From the NCBI RefSeq assembly GCF_024586915.1, contig NZ_JANBVS010000004.1:248001-312000 (forward strand): a stretch of 64,000 bases of DNA, in the 5' to 3' direction. This document shows positions 1 through 9,904 of this stretch, one piece after another. A program made the translations under genes and the position numbers. The notes beneath the pieces are model-generated. The model did not search any database and had not been told where the DNA came from. It worked only from the letters and a program-made list of their open reading frames with translations. Position 1 is the stretch's first letter. Every line of letters begins with the position of its first letter. The DNA comes from Bradyrhizobium sp. SRS-191 (lineage in GTDB: Bacteria > Pseudomonadota > Alphaproteobacteria > Rhizobiales > Xanthobacteraceae).

Positions 1-1
1 C

Positions 2-1174
2 CTGCCGCGCAAGTTCAAGATCGCGATCACGGCCTCGGAGCACGATCGCGCCGCGATCAAGATCCACGACATCGGCCTGCGTCTGTTGAAGAACGAGCAA
101 GGCGAGACCGGCTTCGAGGTGCTGGTCGGCGGCGGCCTGGGCCGCTCGCCGTTCATCGCCAAGACCATCAAGCCGTTCGTCCACGGCCACGACATCCTGA
201 GCTATGTCGAGGCGATCCTGCGCGTCTACAATCAGTACGGCCGCCGCGACAACATCTACAAGGCGCGCATCAAGATCCTGGTCCACGAGCTCGGCATCGA
301 GAAGTTCGCGGCCGAGGTCGAGGAGGAGTGGCAGCAGATCCGCGAGGGCGTGCTCAAGCTGGACGAGGGCATCGTCGAGGATATCCGCTCGCGCTTCTTC
401 TATCCGGCCTATGAGACGCAGCCGGCGATGCCGGACGAGCTCAAGCAGGCCGCGCACGATCCGAAGTTCGAGGCGTGGCGCAAGAACTCGGTGTTCCCGC
501 ACAAGCAGCAGGGTTACGCGATCGCCGTGGTGTCGCTGAAGCCGGTCGGAAAGCCGCCGGGCGATGCGACCGCCGACCAGATGGATGCGCTCGCCGACAT
601 CGCCGACAAGTACTCGTTCGGAGAAATCCGCGTCGGCCATGAGCAGAACCTGGCGCTTCCGCATGTCAAGAAGCGCGACCTGCCGGCGGTGTGGAAGGCG
701 CTCGAGGCGATCGGGCTCGCCATCCCCAATGTCAACCTCGTCTCCGACATCATCGCCTGCCCGGGGCTCGACTACTGCTCGCTGGCCAATGCGCGCTCGA
801 TCCCGATCGCGCAGGAGATCACGCGCCGCTTCGCCAACCACGACACGGCGAATTTGATCGGCCGGCTGCACATCAACATCTCCGGTTGCATCAATGCCTG
901 CGGCCATCATCATGTCGGCCATATCGGCATCCTCGGCGTCGAGAAGAACAACGAGGAATTCTACCAGATCACGATCGGCGGCCGCGCCGACGAGGGCGCC
1001 GAGCTCGGCACCCTGATCGGCCCCGCGGTGCCCTATGCCGAAGTGGCCGATGTCGTCGAGGACATCGTCGAAGCCTATCTTGCGCTGCGCGCGCGTCCCG
1101 AAGAGCTGTTCGTCGACACGGTGAAGCGGCTCGGGGTCGAACCATTCAGGGAGCGGGTTTATGCCACTCGTTAA
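2..1174 (+). CDS. cysI: Assimilatory sulfite/nitrite reductase hemoprotein, 3' part
   Basis: The gene enters from outside the window; 390 codons are visible and the reading frame is open from base 2. It would reduce sulfite to sulfide with six electrons at a siroheme-[4Fe-4S] centre in the cytoplasm. The cluster ligands are visible as CPGLDYC (Cys codons at 758 and 776) followed by SGCINACG (Cys codons at 887 and 899), the C-x5-C...C-x3-C pattern of the sulfite/nitrite reductase family. The motif cannot by itself separate sulfite from nitrite reductase, but the next genes are DUF934 and cysH, which places it in sulfate assimilation. The next gene starts 14 bases inside its 3' end, indicating one transcript. 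Confidence 0.93.
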   Translation: MPRKFKIAITASEHDRAAIKIHDIGLRLLKNEQGETGFEVLVGGGLGRSPFIAKTIKPFVHGHDILSYVEAILRVYNQYGRRDNIYKARIKILVHELGIEKFAAEVEEEWQQIREGVLKLDEGIVEDIRSRFFYPAYETQPAMPDELKQAAHDPKFEAWRKNSVFPHKQQGYAIAVVSLKPVGKPPGDATADQMDALADIADKYSFGEIRVGHEQNLALPHVKKRDLPAVWKALEAIGLAIPNVNLVSDIIACPGLDYCSLANARSIPIAQEITRRFANHDTANLIGRLHINISGCINACGHHHVGHIGILGVEKNNEEFYQITIGGRADEGAELGTLIGPAVPYAEVADVVEDIVEAYLALRARPEELFVDTVKRLGVEPFRERVYATR

Positions 1175-1679
1175 GGGCGGACACATCATTGCGGACGAGT
1201 ACGTCCGCGTCACCGACGATGCCGAGCTGCCGGCGCAAGGCGCGATCCTCGTCTCCGAGACGCGCTTCCTCGCCGGACCCGATGCGCTGGTCGGCCGCGC
1301 CGGTGGCAAGCTCGGCGTGATCTGGCCGAACAACCGCGACGTCGACGATCTCGTGCCCTATCTCGACCGGCTCGCGCTGGTCGCGCTGGTGTTCCCGAGT
1401 TTTCGCGATGGCCGCGCCTATACCCAGGCCAGGCTGCTGCGCGAGCGCTACGGCTATCGCGGCGAGCTGCGCGCGACCGGACAGGTGCTGCGCGATCAGT
1501 TCGTGTTCATGCTGCGCGCCGGCTTCGATGCGTTCGAGGTCAAGAAGCAGGCCGACGCCGAGGCCTTCACCGAGACCGTGAAGCGCTATTCGGTGTTCTA
1601 CCAGCCCGCCGGCGACGGCCGCATCTCGGCGCTGCATCAGCGCCTGCAGCTGCGCCATTCGGAGAGTGCCGGGCTGTGA
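1161..1679 (+). CDS. DUF934 family protein
   Basis: A 172-residue protein of the DUF934 family, which in proteobacteria is almost always encoded between cysI and cysH and is presumed to be an accessory factor of sulfite or APS reduction; its reaction is unknown. The family-like core is a D-D-L-x-P-Y-L-D-R-L stretch near residues 60-70 and a F-P-S-F-R-D-G-R-A-Y motif near residue 80. No signal peptide or membrane segment is seen. The ATG lies 14 bases inside cysI and the stop overlaps the GTG start of cysH by 4 bases (GTGA), so the three genes are probably translationally coupled. Confidence 0.88.
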   Translation: MPLVKGGHIIADEYVRVTDDAELPAQGAILVSETRFLAGPDALVGRAGGKLGVIWPNNRDVDDLVPYLDRLALVALVFPSFRDGRAYTQARLLRERYGYRGELRATGQVLRDQFVFMLRAGFDAFEVKKQADAEAFTETVKRYSVFYQPAGDGRISALHQRLQLRHSESAGL

Positions 1680-2401
1680 GCAATTTGGCTGCATCCACTG
1701 AGGTCGCGGAGGCGCCGGTCGCGGCGCTCGACGCCGCGCTGCGCAACGCGACGCCGCACGAGGTCATCGCCGCCGCGCTGCAGGCGATCGGCCGCGAGCG
1801 GCTCGCGGTGGTGTCGTCGTTCGGCTCTGAGTCGGCGGCCTTGCTGAAAGTGACCGCCGATGTCGATCCGTCAATCCCAGTCGTGTTTCTCGATACCGGG
1901 CACATGTTCGCGGAGACTTTGGCCTATCGCGACCAACTGATCGAGAGTCTCGGCCTGCGCGACGTGCGCTCGATCAAGCCGGATGCCGCGGCGCTGGCGC
2001 GCGAGGATGCCGACAACGACCTCTGGTTCTCCGATCCCGACGCCTGCTGCCGCATTCGGAAAGTGGAGCCGCTGGCGCGGGCGCTCGCGCCCTTCACCGC
2101 CTGGATCAATGGCCGGAAGCGCTTCCAGGGCGGCCTGCGCGCCGCGATTCCCGTCGTCGAGCAGGACGGTGCGCGGGTGAAGTTCAACCCGTTCGCCAAT
2201 GTCAGCCGCGAGGACATCGCGGCGATCTATCGCTCGGCCAATTTGCCGCAGCATCCGCTGGTCGCTTCCGGATTCCGCTCGATCGGTTGCATGCCCTGCA
2301 CGAGTCGCTCGGATACAAGCGAGGGCGAGCGCGCCGGACGGTGGCGTGGCCGTGACAAGACGGAATGCGGCATCCACACCGTCGCGACCTCGGCAGTTTA
2401 G
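1676..2401 (+). CDS. cysH: Phosphoadenylyl/adenylyl-sulfate reductase
   Basis: A 241-residue reductase of the PAPS/APS reductase family, which reduces activated sulfate to sulfite with thioredoxin or glutathione. It has the P-loop-like S-S-F-G-S-E-S motif near residue 46, a Cys pair in DACCRIRK, a later CMPC pair and the C-terminal catalytic ECGIH. The CC...CxxC set is typical of the [4Fe-4S] enzymes that use adenylyl sulfate (APS), so APS is the likelier substrate. The start is GTG overlapping the DUF934 stop. This gene ends the cysI-DUF934-cysH unit; the sulfate importer follows after 203 bases. Confidence 0.92.
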   Translation: MSNLAASTEVAEAPVAALDAALRNATPHEVIAAALQAIGRERLAVVSSFGSESAALLKVTADVDPSIPVVFLDTGHMFAETLAYRDQLIESLGLRDVRSIKPDAAALAREDADNDLWFSDPDACCRIRKVEPLARALAPFTAWINGRKRFQGGLRAAIPVVEQDGARVKFNPFANVSREDIAAIYRSANLPQHPLVASGFRSIGCMPCTSRSDTSEGERAGRWRGRDKTECGIHTVATSAV

Positions 2402-2529
2402 TTGGAACCATTGTCGGCTGTTCGCCGGCGAAGACGACATTCTGTCGCGGCAAAGAATAGCCATGCCAGTGCCGAGCGCATCGTAGCAAAATGCTGATGT
2501 CCGGCCGGGAACAAGAAAATCCGGTTCCG

Positions 2530-2565
2530 TTGACTCTGACGTGCACATCCGGCGATCTGACGTGC
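2530..2565 (+). promoter_or_regulatory. Direct repeat and possible promoter before sulfate importer
   Basis: The 10-base word TCTGACGTGC occurs at 2535-2544 and exactly again at 2556-2565, a 21-base period or two helical turns, on the upstream side of the sulfate-binding protein start. A TTGACT (2530-2535) that could serve as a -35 element touches the first copy. The spacing is that expected for a dimeric regulator binding one DNA face, and a LysR-type CysB/Cbl-like activator would be the natural candidate. No regulator gene is in the window. Confidence 0.4.
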
Positions 2566-2604
2566 GCGCCTGCAACATTGCAGGCCTGGAAATGGAGAGC
2601 TTCG

Positions 2605-3594
2605 ATGATGCGGCGTGTTCTGGCTGTGGTCGCGGGTCTGGCGTGGGCGGGGTCGGCCGTTGCTGCCGACGTGAATCTGCTCAACGTGTCCTACGATCCG
2701 ACCCGCGAACTCTATGTCGAGTTCAACAAGGCGTTCGCGGCGAGCTACCAGAAGGACACCGGCAAGAGCGTCGAGATCAAGCAGTCGCATGGCGGCTCGG
2801 GCGCGCAGGCGCGGAGCGTGATCGACGGCCTGCAGGCCGACGTGGTCACCCTGGCGCTGGCCTATGACATCGACGCCATCGCGGGCAAGGGTCTGCTCGA
2901 CAAGGAGTGGCAGAAGCGTTTGCCGCAGAACGCCTCGCCCTACACCTCGACGATCGTGTTCCTGGTGCGCAAGGGCAACCCGAAGGGCATCAAGGACTGG
3001 GACGACCTGCTCAAATCGGGCGTCGACGTCATCACGCCGAACCCGAAGACCTCCGGCGGCGCCCGCTGGAACTATCTCGCCGCCTGGGGCTATGCGCTGA
3101 AGAAGACTGGTTCGGCCGACAAGGCCAAGCAGTTCGTCGCCGATCTCTATAAGCACGTTCCTGTGCTCGACACCGGCGCTCGCGGCGCGACCGTCACCTT
3201 CGTGGAACGCGGCGTCGGCGACGTGCTGCTGGCCTGGGAGAACGAGGCCTACCTGGCATTGAAAGAGTTCGGTAAGGAAAAGTTCGAGATCATCTCGCCG
3301 TCGCTCTCGATCCTGGCAGAACCGCCAGTTGCCGTCGTGGACAAGGTCGTGGCCAAGAAGGGCACGCAGGCTGCGGCTGAAGCCTATCTGAAGTACTGGT
3401 ATACGAAGGAAGGCCAGGAAATCGCCGCACGCAACTTTTATCGTCCGCGCGATCCTGAGGTGGCCAAGACATACGCCGAGTCGTTCGCCAAGGTCGAATT
3501 GTTCACGATCGACGACGTGTTCGGCGGCTGGACCAAGGCGCAGAAGGATCACTTCGGCGAAGGTGGCGTGTTCGACCAGATCTACAAGAACTGA
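2605..3594 (+). CDS. sbp: Sulfate ABC transporter substrate-binding protein
   Basis: A periplasmic sulfate-binding protein of 329 residues (Sbp/CysP family). The frame is open further upstream, but ATG at 2605 (or 2608) is preferred: it follows a GGAGAG at 2594-2599 and begins a clean Sec signal ([14 protein letters not shown]... cut after SAVAA). The mature protein starts with the family-typical [13 protein letters not shown] and contains S-H-G-G-S-G-A-Q-A and the [16 protein letters not shown] block, the hallmarks of sulfate and thiosulfate binding proteins. It is followed directly by the two permeases and the ATPase of the same importer. Confidence 0.93.
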   Translation: MMRRVLAVVAGLAWAGSAVAADVNLLNVSYDPTRELYVEFNKAFAASYQKDTGKSVEIKQSHGGSGAQARSVIDGLQADVVTLALAYDIDAIAGKGLLDKEWQKRLPQNASPYTSTIVFLVRKGNPKGIKDWDDLLKSGVDVITPNPKTSGGARWNYLAAWGYALKKTGSADKAKQFVADLYKHVPVLDTGARGATVTFVERGVGDVLLAWENEAYLALKEFGKEKFEIISPSLSILAEPPVAVVDKVVAKKGTQAAAEAYLKYWYTKEGQEIAARNFYRPRDPEVAKTYAESFAKVELFTIDDVFGGWTKAQKDHFGEGGVFDQIYKN

Positions 3595-3639
3595 TGATCC
3601 GGCAGGGAATAGGGACATCGGAATGAGCCAGGTGGCTTC

Positions 3640-4473
3640 TTGAGCGTACTTGCACCCCGACGCAGCACCTTGCCGGGCTTCGGTCTCACCATGGGACTGA
3701 CGCTGACCTGGCTGTCCCTGATCGTCCTCATTCCCCTGGCCGGGCTGTTCGTCCGCTCGACGGATCTCAGCCTGGTGCAGTTCTGGGATATCGTCACCAG
3801 CCGGCGTACCTTGAGCGCGCTCAAGATCTCGTTCGGACTGTCCTTCGCCGCGGCCTGCGTCAACCTGGTGATGGGCACGATCGTGGTCTGGGCGCTGGTG
3901 CGCTACCGTTTCCCGGGCCGCCGTTTGTTTGACGCCATCGTCGACGTGCCTTTCGCGCTGCCGACGGCGGTGGCGGGCGTGGCGCTGACGGCATTGTTCG
4001 CGCAGAAGGGCTGGCTCGGCGCGCCGCTGGCCGCTGCCGGCATCAAGGTGGCGTTCACGCCGCTCGGCATCTTCATCGCGATGATCTTCATCGGCATCCC
4101 GTTCGTCGTCCGGACCGTGCAGCCGGTGCTGATCGACCTCGATCCGGAGATCGAGGAGGCGGCCGCCAGCCTCGGCGCCAGCCGCTGGCACATCGTCACC
4201 AAGGTGATCCTGCCGAGCCTGACGCCGGCGCTGCTCACGGGCTTCGCGCTCGCCTTTGCGCGGGCCGTCGGCGAATACGGCTCGGTGATCTTCATCGCTG
4301 GCAATCTCCCGAATGTGTCCGAGATTGCCCCCCTCCTGATCGTGATCCGCCTGTCCGAGTTCCGCTATGCCGATGCCACCGCCATTGCGGTGGTGATGCT
4401 CGTGGTGGCATTCGTGATCATCTTCGCGGTGAATCGCCTGCAGCGCTGGGCCCAGGCCCAGGCGTCCACCTGA
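3640..4473 (+). CDS. cysT: Sulfate ABC transporter permease CysT
   Basis: A 277-residue inner-membrane permease (CysU/CysT family) with about six hydrophobic segments. The EAA loop is visible as E-E-A-A-A-S-L-G-A-S-R-W near residues 170-180, followed by G-E-Y-G-S-V-I-F-I-A-G-N. The only sensible start is a TTG at 3640, preceded at 3630-3635 by AGGTGG. An ATG at 3623 opens a seven-codon frame whose stop (TGA 3641-3643) overlaps this TTG, so initiation may be coupled to that mini-frame. It pairs with CysW to form the channel. Confidence 0.92.
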   Translation: MSVLAPRRSTLPGFGLTMGLTLTWLSLIVLIPLAGLFVRSTDLSLVQFWDIVTSRRTLSALKISFGLSFAAACVNLVMGTIVVWALVRYRFPGRRLFDAIVDVPFALPTAVAGVALTALFAQKGWLGAPLAAAGIKVAFTPLGIFIAMIFIGIPFVVRTVQPVLIDLDPEIEEAAASLGASRWHIVTKVILPSLTPALLTGFALAFARAVGEYGSVIFIAGNLPNVSEIAPLLIVIRLSEFRYADATAIAVVMLVVAFVIIFAVNRLQRWAQAQAST

Positions 4474-4482
4474 GGCCGCGAC

Positions 4483-5374
4483 ATGAGCATCGAGATGACC
4501 CTGCAACGGACGCCGGACACTTCGGCGCGCAGCCTGGCCGAGAGCGCCGCCCGACGCGATCCGCGCGCCGAGCCGACGGTCGTCCGCTACGCCATCATCA
4601 CGCTCGCGGTCGGCTTCCTCTCGATTTTCGTCGTGCTGCCGCTGGTGGTGGTGTTCGTCGAGGCGTTCGGCAAGGGCATCGCGGCCTATTTCTCCGCGCT
4701 GGCCGATCCCGAGGCGTGGTCCGCCATCCGCCTCACGCTCGGCGTCGCGGCCGTGTCGGTCGGCACCAACCTGGTATTCGGCCTCGCCGCCGCCTGGGCG
4801 ATCGCCAAATTCGACTTCCCCGGCAAGACCTTCCTGATCACGCTGATCGACCTGCCGTTCTCGGTCAGCCCGGTGATCTCGGGCCTCGTCTTCGTGCTGC
4901 TGTTCGGCGCGCAGGGCTTCTTCGGGCCCTGGCTGCAGGCGCACGATCTGCAGATCCTGTTCGCCTTCCCCGGGATCGCGCTGGCCACGATCTTCGTGAC
5001 CTTCCCGTTCGTGGCGCGCGCGCTGATCCCGCTGATGCAGGAGCAGGGCACGCAGGAGGAGGAGGCGGCGATCTCGCTCGGCGCCTCCGGATTGCAGACC
5101 TTCTTCCGCGTCACGCTTCCCAATATCAAATGGGGCGTGCTGTACGGCGTCCTGCTGTGCAACGCGCGCGCGATGGGTGAGTTCGGCGCAGTGTCGGTGG
5201 TCTCAGGCCACGTTCGCGGCGAGACCAACACGATGCCGCTGCTGGTCGAGATTCTCTACAACGAGTACCAGATGGTGGCCTCGTTCGCGATCGCCTCGCT
5301 GCTCGCCATGCTCGCGCTGATCACGCTGATCGCCAAGACCATTCTCGAACGCAACATCGACGGGGACATGCCTC

Positions 5375-5385
<11 letters not shown>
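4483..5385 (+). CDS. cysW: Sulfate ABC transporter permease CysW
   Basis: The second permease of the sulfate importer, 300 residues. A soluble N-terminal tail of about 35 residues precedes six predicted membrane spans. The EAA loop reads [11 protein letters not shown] near residue 190, followed by [15 protein letters not shown] and then a charged stretch (H-V-R-G-E-T-N-T) typical of CysW. It starts 9 bases after cysT and its stop overlaps the cysA start by 11 bases, so the operon is tightly coupled. Confidence 0.93.
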
Positions 5386-6412
<1,027 letters not shown>

Positions 6413-6472
6413 GTGGGTCTTACTTGGACCTGCATGACAGATAGTTAGTCCCAGGCCTTGCACCCGGAAAAT

Positions 6473-6629
6473 GGTGTCGTCCCGGACAAGCCCGGCAACG
6501 CGCAGCGTTGCTGGGCGCCGATCCGGGATCCATACTCCGTGAAGTCTGATTGGGTCGTGCTGGTGCGGCATCGCGTCTCGCCACAGCCGCCGCGGAGTAT
6601 GGGTCCCGGCTCAAGGCCGGGACGACACC
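6473..6629. repeat. Dispersed palindromic repeat, family A, copy 1
   Basis: A 157-base intergenic element bounded by a perfect 13-base inverted repeat, GGTGTCGTCCCGG at 6473-6485 and CCGGGACGACACC at 6617-6629. A second nested pair, around CATACTCCG (about 6532-6540) and CGGAGTATG (about 6593-6601), also faces inward. Related elements lie at 14521-14680 and 57762-57908. It carries no gene and occupies most of the 384-base gap between cysA and the CAP lipoprotein. Confidence 0.75.
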
Positions 6630-6796
6630 GAATGTATGGCCCCGTCGGTGGCTTGACCTCGTCGACGTTATGGTGAACGAACCGTTGCCGGCCGAAATGG
6701 CTGCAATTGCGCGGATGGAACTTACCGTCGATTCACCTTTCAGCCACGGTTGATGTGCAACAACCCGCCTCTCTTCTCGGCAAAGGGACTGGTTCA

Positions 6797-7312
6797 TTGA
6801 AGCATCGGGCACTCGCTTTCTCCATCGCATTCCTGCTCGCTGGTTGCGCGGCGGAGGCGCCCGTCGTGCAGGCGCCGACCATGTATGCCGACATGGCGGT
6901 CGCGGGCGCGAAGCTCGATGCCGTCGCTGCCGCGACGATGATCTCGCAATACCGCCAGAACAACGGGCTCGGCATGGTCGAGGTCGATCCCGAGCTGATG
7001 CGGCTCGCGGAATCGCAGTCCAATGCGATGGCCGACAAGAACAAGCTGGATCACGACGTGCGCGCGCCGCTGGCCAAGCGCCTGAACGGCGCAGGCTACG
7101 ATGCGACGGTGGCCGTCGAGAACGTATCGGCCGGGTATCATACGCTGGCGGAAGCTTTCTCGGGCTGGCGCGACTCGCCGCCGCATCGGGCCAACATGCT
7201 GAAGACCGGTGTCACAAAAATAGGCATCGCCGCGAGCTATGCCCCGAATACCAAGTACAAGGTCTTCTGGACCATGATCCTGGCTGCGCCCGACGGTAAA
7301 AAGCCGTCCTGA
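6797..7312 (+). CDS. CAP (SCP/PR1) domain lipoprotein
   Basis: A 171-residue predicted lipoprotein with a CAP domain. The start is placed at TTG 6797: AAAGGGA lies eight bases upstream and it begins a lipoprotein signal with lipobox LLAGC, the acylated residue being Cys17. The domain runs from about residue 40 to the end and shows the CAP core: E-S-Q-S-N-A-M-A, the L-D-H-D-V motif, V-A-V-E-N-V, and H-T-L-A-E-A-F-S-G-W-R-D-S-P-P-H-R-A-N-M-L (split for length). Bacterial CAP proteins are secreted or surface proteins of mostly unknown action. The gene stands alone. Confidence 0.82.
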   Translation: MKHRALAFSIAFLLAGCAAEAPVVQAPTMYADMAVAGAKLDAVAAATMISQYRQNNGLGMVEVDPELMRLAESQSNAMADKNKLDHDVRAPLAKRLNGAGYDATVAVENVSAGYHTLAEAFSGWRDSPPHRANMLKTGVTKIGIAASYAPNTKYKVFWTMILAAPDGKKPS

Positions 7313-7413
7313 CGAGCACGGTTGCTGCCGTCTTACGCAGCGGATTGCGCGCGCCTCGCGGGACGGATTGACGTCACCGCGAAGTGACGCCACGGTGGCG
7401 CCATGCTTTGCTA

Positions 7414-8601
7414 ATGACCGCCGTAATGACGCAACATCCATTTCCCCCGCAGCCGGCAACCCCCACCCAGTCGCAACGTGTCCTCGTCCTGCAGGGCGGC
7501 GGCGCGCTCGGCTCCTACCAGGCCGGCGCCTACCAGGCGCTGTGTCACTTCGACTTCGAGCCGGAGTGGGTCGCCGGCATCTCGATCGGCGCCATCAACG
7601 CCGCGATCATCGCCGGCAACGACCGCGACAAGCGCGTCGGCCGGCTGAAGGAATTCTGGGAGATGGTGTCCTCGCCGGTGCCGTGGAAGCCGCTGCTCGA
7701 TGGCGACCATCACCGCTCGGCGTTCAACGAGGCCAGCGCTGCGCTGATCGCGGCGTTCGGCGTTCCCGGCTTCTTCACGCCGCGTTTTCCGCCGGCGCCG
7801 CTGTGGCCCGCCGGCAGCCTGCAATCCGTCAGCTACTATGACACGGCGCCGCTCAAGCGCACGCTGGAACGGTTGGTCGATTTCGACCGCATCAACGATC
7901 TCAAGACGCGGTTGTCGGTCGGCGCCGTCGGCGTCACCACCGGCAACTTCACCTATTTCGACAATGTCGAATTCAAGCGGCAGGGCAAGCGCATCGGCCC
8001 CGAGCACATCATGGCTTCCGGCGCGCTGCCGCCGGGCTTTCCGCCGGTCGAGATCGACGGAGAGCATTATTGGGACGGCGGCATCGCCTCCAACACGCCG
8101 CTCGACTACGTGCTCGACACCGAGACCGACCGAGACCTGCTGATCTTCCAGGTCGACCTGTTCTCCGCGCGCGGCGACCTGCCGCGGACTTTGCTGGAGG
8201 CGGCCGAGCGCGAGAAGGACATCCGCTATTCCAGCCGGACGCGGATGAACACCGACAAGAACCGGATGATCCACAACACGCGCAAGGCGTTCCGCGAGCT
8301 CTACGCCAAGCTGCCGGACGAGCTGCGCAACGATCCGTCGCTGGAGATCCTGTGCAAGGCAGCGCAGGAGAACACCGTGACGGTGGTGCACCTGATCTAC
8401 CGCAGCAAGAACTACGAGACGTCATCGAAGGACTACGACTTCTCCCACGTCGCGATGGTCGAGCATTGGGAGGCGGGCGTGCGCGACGTGCACCAGTCGA
8501 TGAGCCACAAGGACTGGCTGGAGCGGCCGCAGTCCGGCGAGACCATGGTCACCTACGATCTCACGCAGGACGGCAGCGAAGCTGCCGCCAAGAAGGAGTG
8601 A
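7414..8601 (+). CDS. Patatin-like phospholipase
   Basis: A 395-residue patatin-family serine hydrolase. The oxyanion motif GGGALGSYQAGAY sits near residue 30, the nucleophile elbow is G-I-S-I-G and the dyad aspartate is in Y-W-D-G-G-I-A-S-N-T. The C-terminal third resembles the DUF3734 extension found in many alphaproteobacterial patatins. Start choice is uncertain: GTG 7384, ATG 7414 and ATG 7426 are all in frame without a strong ribosome site. It ends five bases before bdhA, so a role in lipid or polyhydroxybutyrate-associated metabolism is plausible but inferred only from context. Confidence 0.88.
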   Translation: MTAVMTQHPFPPQPATPTQSQRVLVLQGGGALGSYQAGAYQALCHFDFEPEWVAGISIGAINAAIIAGNDRDKRVGRLKEFWEMVSSPVPWKPLLDGDHHRSAFNEASAALIAAFGVPGFFTPRFPPAPLWPAGSLQSVSYYDTAPLKRTLERLVDFDRINDLKTRLSVGAVGVTTGNFTYFDNVEFKRQGKRIGPEHIMASGALPPGFPPVEIDGEHYWDGGIASNTPLDYVLDTETDRDLLIFQVDLFSARGDLPRTLLEAAEREKDIRYSSRTRMNTDKNRMIHNTRKAFRELYAKLPDELRNDPSLEILCKAAQENTVTVVHLIYRSKNYETSSKDYDFSHVAMVEHWEAGVRDVHQSMSHKDWLERPQSGETMVTYDLTQDGSEAAAKKE

Positions 8602-8606
8602 AGCAC

Positions 8607-9398
8607 ATGACGACGAATCTCAAGGGCAAGACCGCCGTGGTCACCGGCTCGACCAGCGGCATCGGTCTCGCGATCGCCCGCGGCTTCGCCGCGGCCGGCG
8701 CCAACATCGTGCTGAACGGCTTCGGCGCGCCCGCCGACATCGAGAAGGAGCGCGCCGGCATCGAGAGCGAGTTCAAGGTGAAGGCCGTGCATTCGCCGGC
8801 GGACATGAGCAAGCCGGCCGAGATCGCCGGCATGATCGCGCTCGGCGAGAGCACCTTCGGCGGCGTCGACATTCTCGTCAACAATGCCGGCATCCAGTTC
8901 GTCTCGCCGGTCGAGGATTTTCCGCCCGAGAAGTGGGAGCAGATCATCGCGATCAATCTCTCCTCGGCATTCTACGGCATCCACGCTGCCGTGCCCGGCA
9001 TGAAGAAGCGCGGCTGGGGCCGCATCATCAACACGGCCTCCGCGCATTCGCTGGTCGCCTCGCCGTTCAAGTCGGCCTATGTGTCGGCCAAGCACGGCAT
9101 CGCGGGCCTTACCAAGACCGTGGCGCTCGAGCTCGCGACCTTCAAGATCACCTGCAACTGCATCTCGCCCGGCTATGTCTGGACGCCGCTGGTGGAGAAG
9201 CAGATCCCGGACACGATGAAGGCGCGCAACCTCACCAAGGAGCAGGTCATCAACGACGTGCTGCTCGCCGCGCAGCCCACCAAGGAGTTCGTCACCGTCG
9301 ACCAGGTCGCGGCGCTGGCGCTGTTCCTGTGCAGCGACGAGGCGGCGCAGATCACCGGCACCAACCTGTCGATCGACGGCGGCTGGACCGCGGCGTAA
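8607..9398 (+). CDS. bdhA: 3-hydroxybutyrate dehydrogenase
   Basis: A 263-residue short-chain dehydrogenase whose full-length pattern matches D-3-hydroxybutyrate dehydrogenase, which oxidises 3-hydroxybutyrate to acetoacetate with NAD during polyhydroxybutyrate turnover. The cofactor motif is TGSTSGIG near residue 13, the NNAG motif follows, and the catalytic set is the Ser of T-A-S-A-H-S with YVSAKHG. The stretch SPGYVWTPLVEKQIPD is characteristic of this enzyme among SDRs. AAGGAG at 8593-8598 supports the start at 8607. It forms a two-gene unit with the patatin. Confidence 0.9.
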   Translation: MTTNLKGKTAVVTGSTSGIGLAIARGFAAAGANIVLNGFGAPADIEKERAGIESEFKVKAVHSPADMSKPAEIAGMIALGESTFGGVDILVNNAGIQFVSPVEDFPPEKWEQIIAINLSSAFYGIHAAVPGMKKRGWGRIINTASAHSLVASPFKSAYVSAKHGIAGLTKTVALELATFKITCNCISPGYVWTPLVEKQIPDTMKARNLTKEQVINDVLLAAQPTKEFVTVDQVAALALFLCSDEAAQITGTNLSIDGGWTAA

Positions 9399-9419
9399 GC
9401 CGTCGCCAATCATTCCGCT

Positions 9420-9520
9420 GTCATCGCCCGGCCTGACCGGGCGATCCAGTCATCACCGGCAGCTGTGACTGACCGACACGCCGCGGCGTACTGGATTCCC
9501 CGCCTTCGCGGGGAATGACC
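9420..9520. repeat. Dispersed double-hairpin repeat, family B, copy 1
   Basis: An intergenic element made of two hairpins facing each other: ATCGCCCGG/CCGGGCGAT followed by a CCAGT, and, after a CGGCGTACTGG, ATTCCCCGC/GCGGGGAAT. The outer ends read GTCATC and GAATGACC. The same architecture, including CGGCGTACTGGAT, recurs at 57948-58047. It lies immediately after bdhA and could also act as a transcript end. Confidence 0.65.
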
Positions 9521-9643
9521 TTGGGTGGGCCGAGATCGTACGCCCAGCCGCCAAGGAATCAATTTCGCGCCGAAGCGGGTTTCGCTTCGGCGCGCGTCAT
9601 TCTACAAGCGTGCGTTTCCACGACCAGCGCACGGACGTTCATC

Positions 9644-9895
9644 TTGCTGACCACGATCATCGGCCTCGGCGCCGCCACCTGCACCACATGCTCGTTCCTG
9701 CCCCAGGTCATCAAGGCCTGGCGCTCGCGCTCGACCCATGACATCTCGATGGGCATGTTCGTGCTGCAGACCACCGGCAATTCGATGTGGCTGCTCTACG
9801 GCGCGCTGATCAGCGACCTGCCGCTGGTCGTCGCCAATGCCATCACGCTCGGCCTGGTCGCGGCGATCCTCGGCCTGAAGCTGCGCTACGGCTAG
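9644..9895 (+). CDS. SemiSWEET-type PQ-loop transporter
   Basis: A small three-helix membrane protein of the MtN3/saliva (SemiSWEET) family, which dimerises to move sugars or other small solutes. The PQ-loop motif is visible as S-F-L-P-Q-V-I-K-A-W near residue 20 and the third helix ends L-G-L-K-L-R-Y-G. The frame is open back to 9515, but that extension has no membrane or signal character; a TTG at 9644 gives 83 residues, close to the usual SemiSWEET length. The start is therefore inferred. The kptA-like gene follows after 9 bases. Confidence 0.78.
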   Translation: MLTTIIGLGAATCTTCSFLPQVIKAWRSRSTHDISMGMFVLQTTGNSMWLLYGALISDLPLVVANAITLGLVAAILGLKLRYG

Positions 9896-9904
9896 GATCC
9901 GACG

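Noticed and set aside
2398..4944. 848-codon open frame on the minus strand opposite the sulfate importer genes
   Set aside because: It is antisense to genes with clear family matches, has Arg/Asp/His/Gln-rich low-complexity composition and no motif; long antisense frames are expected at this GC content.
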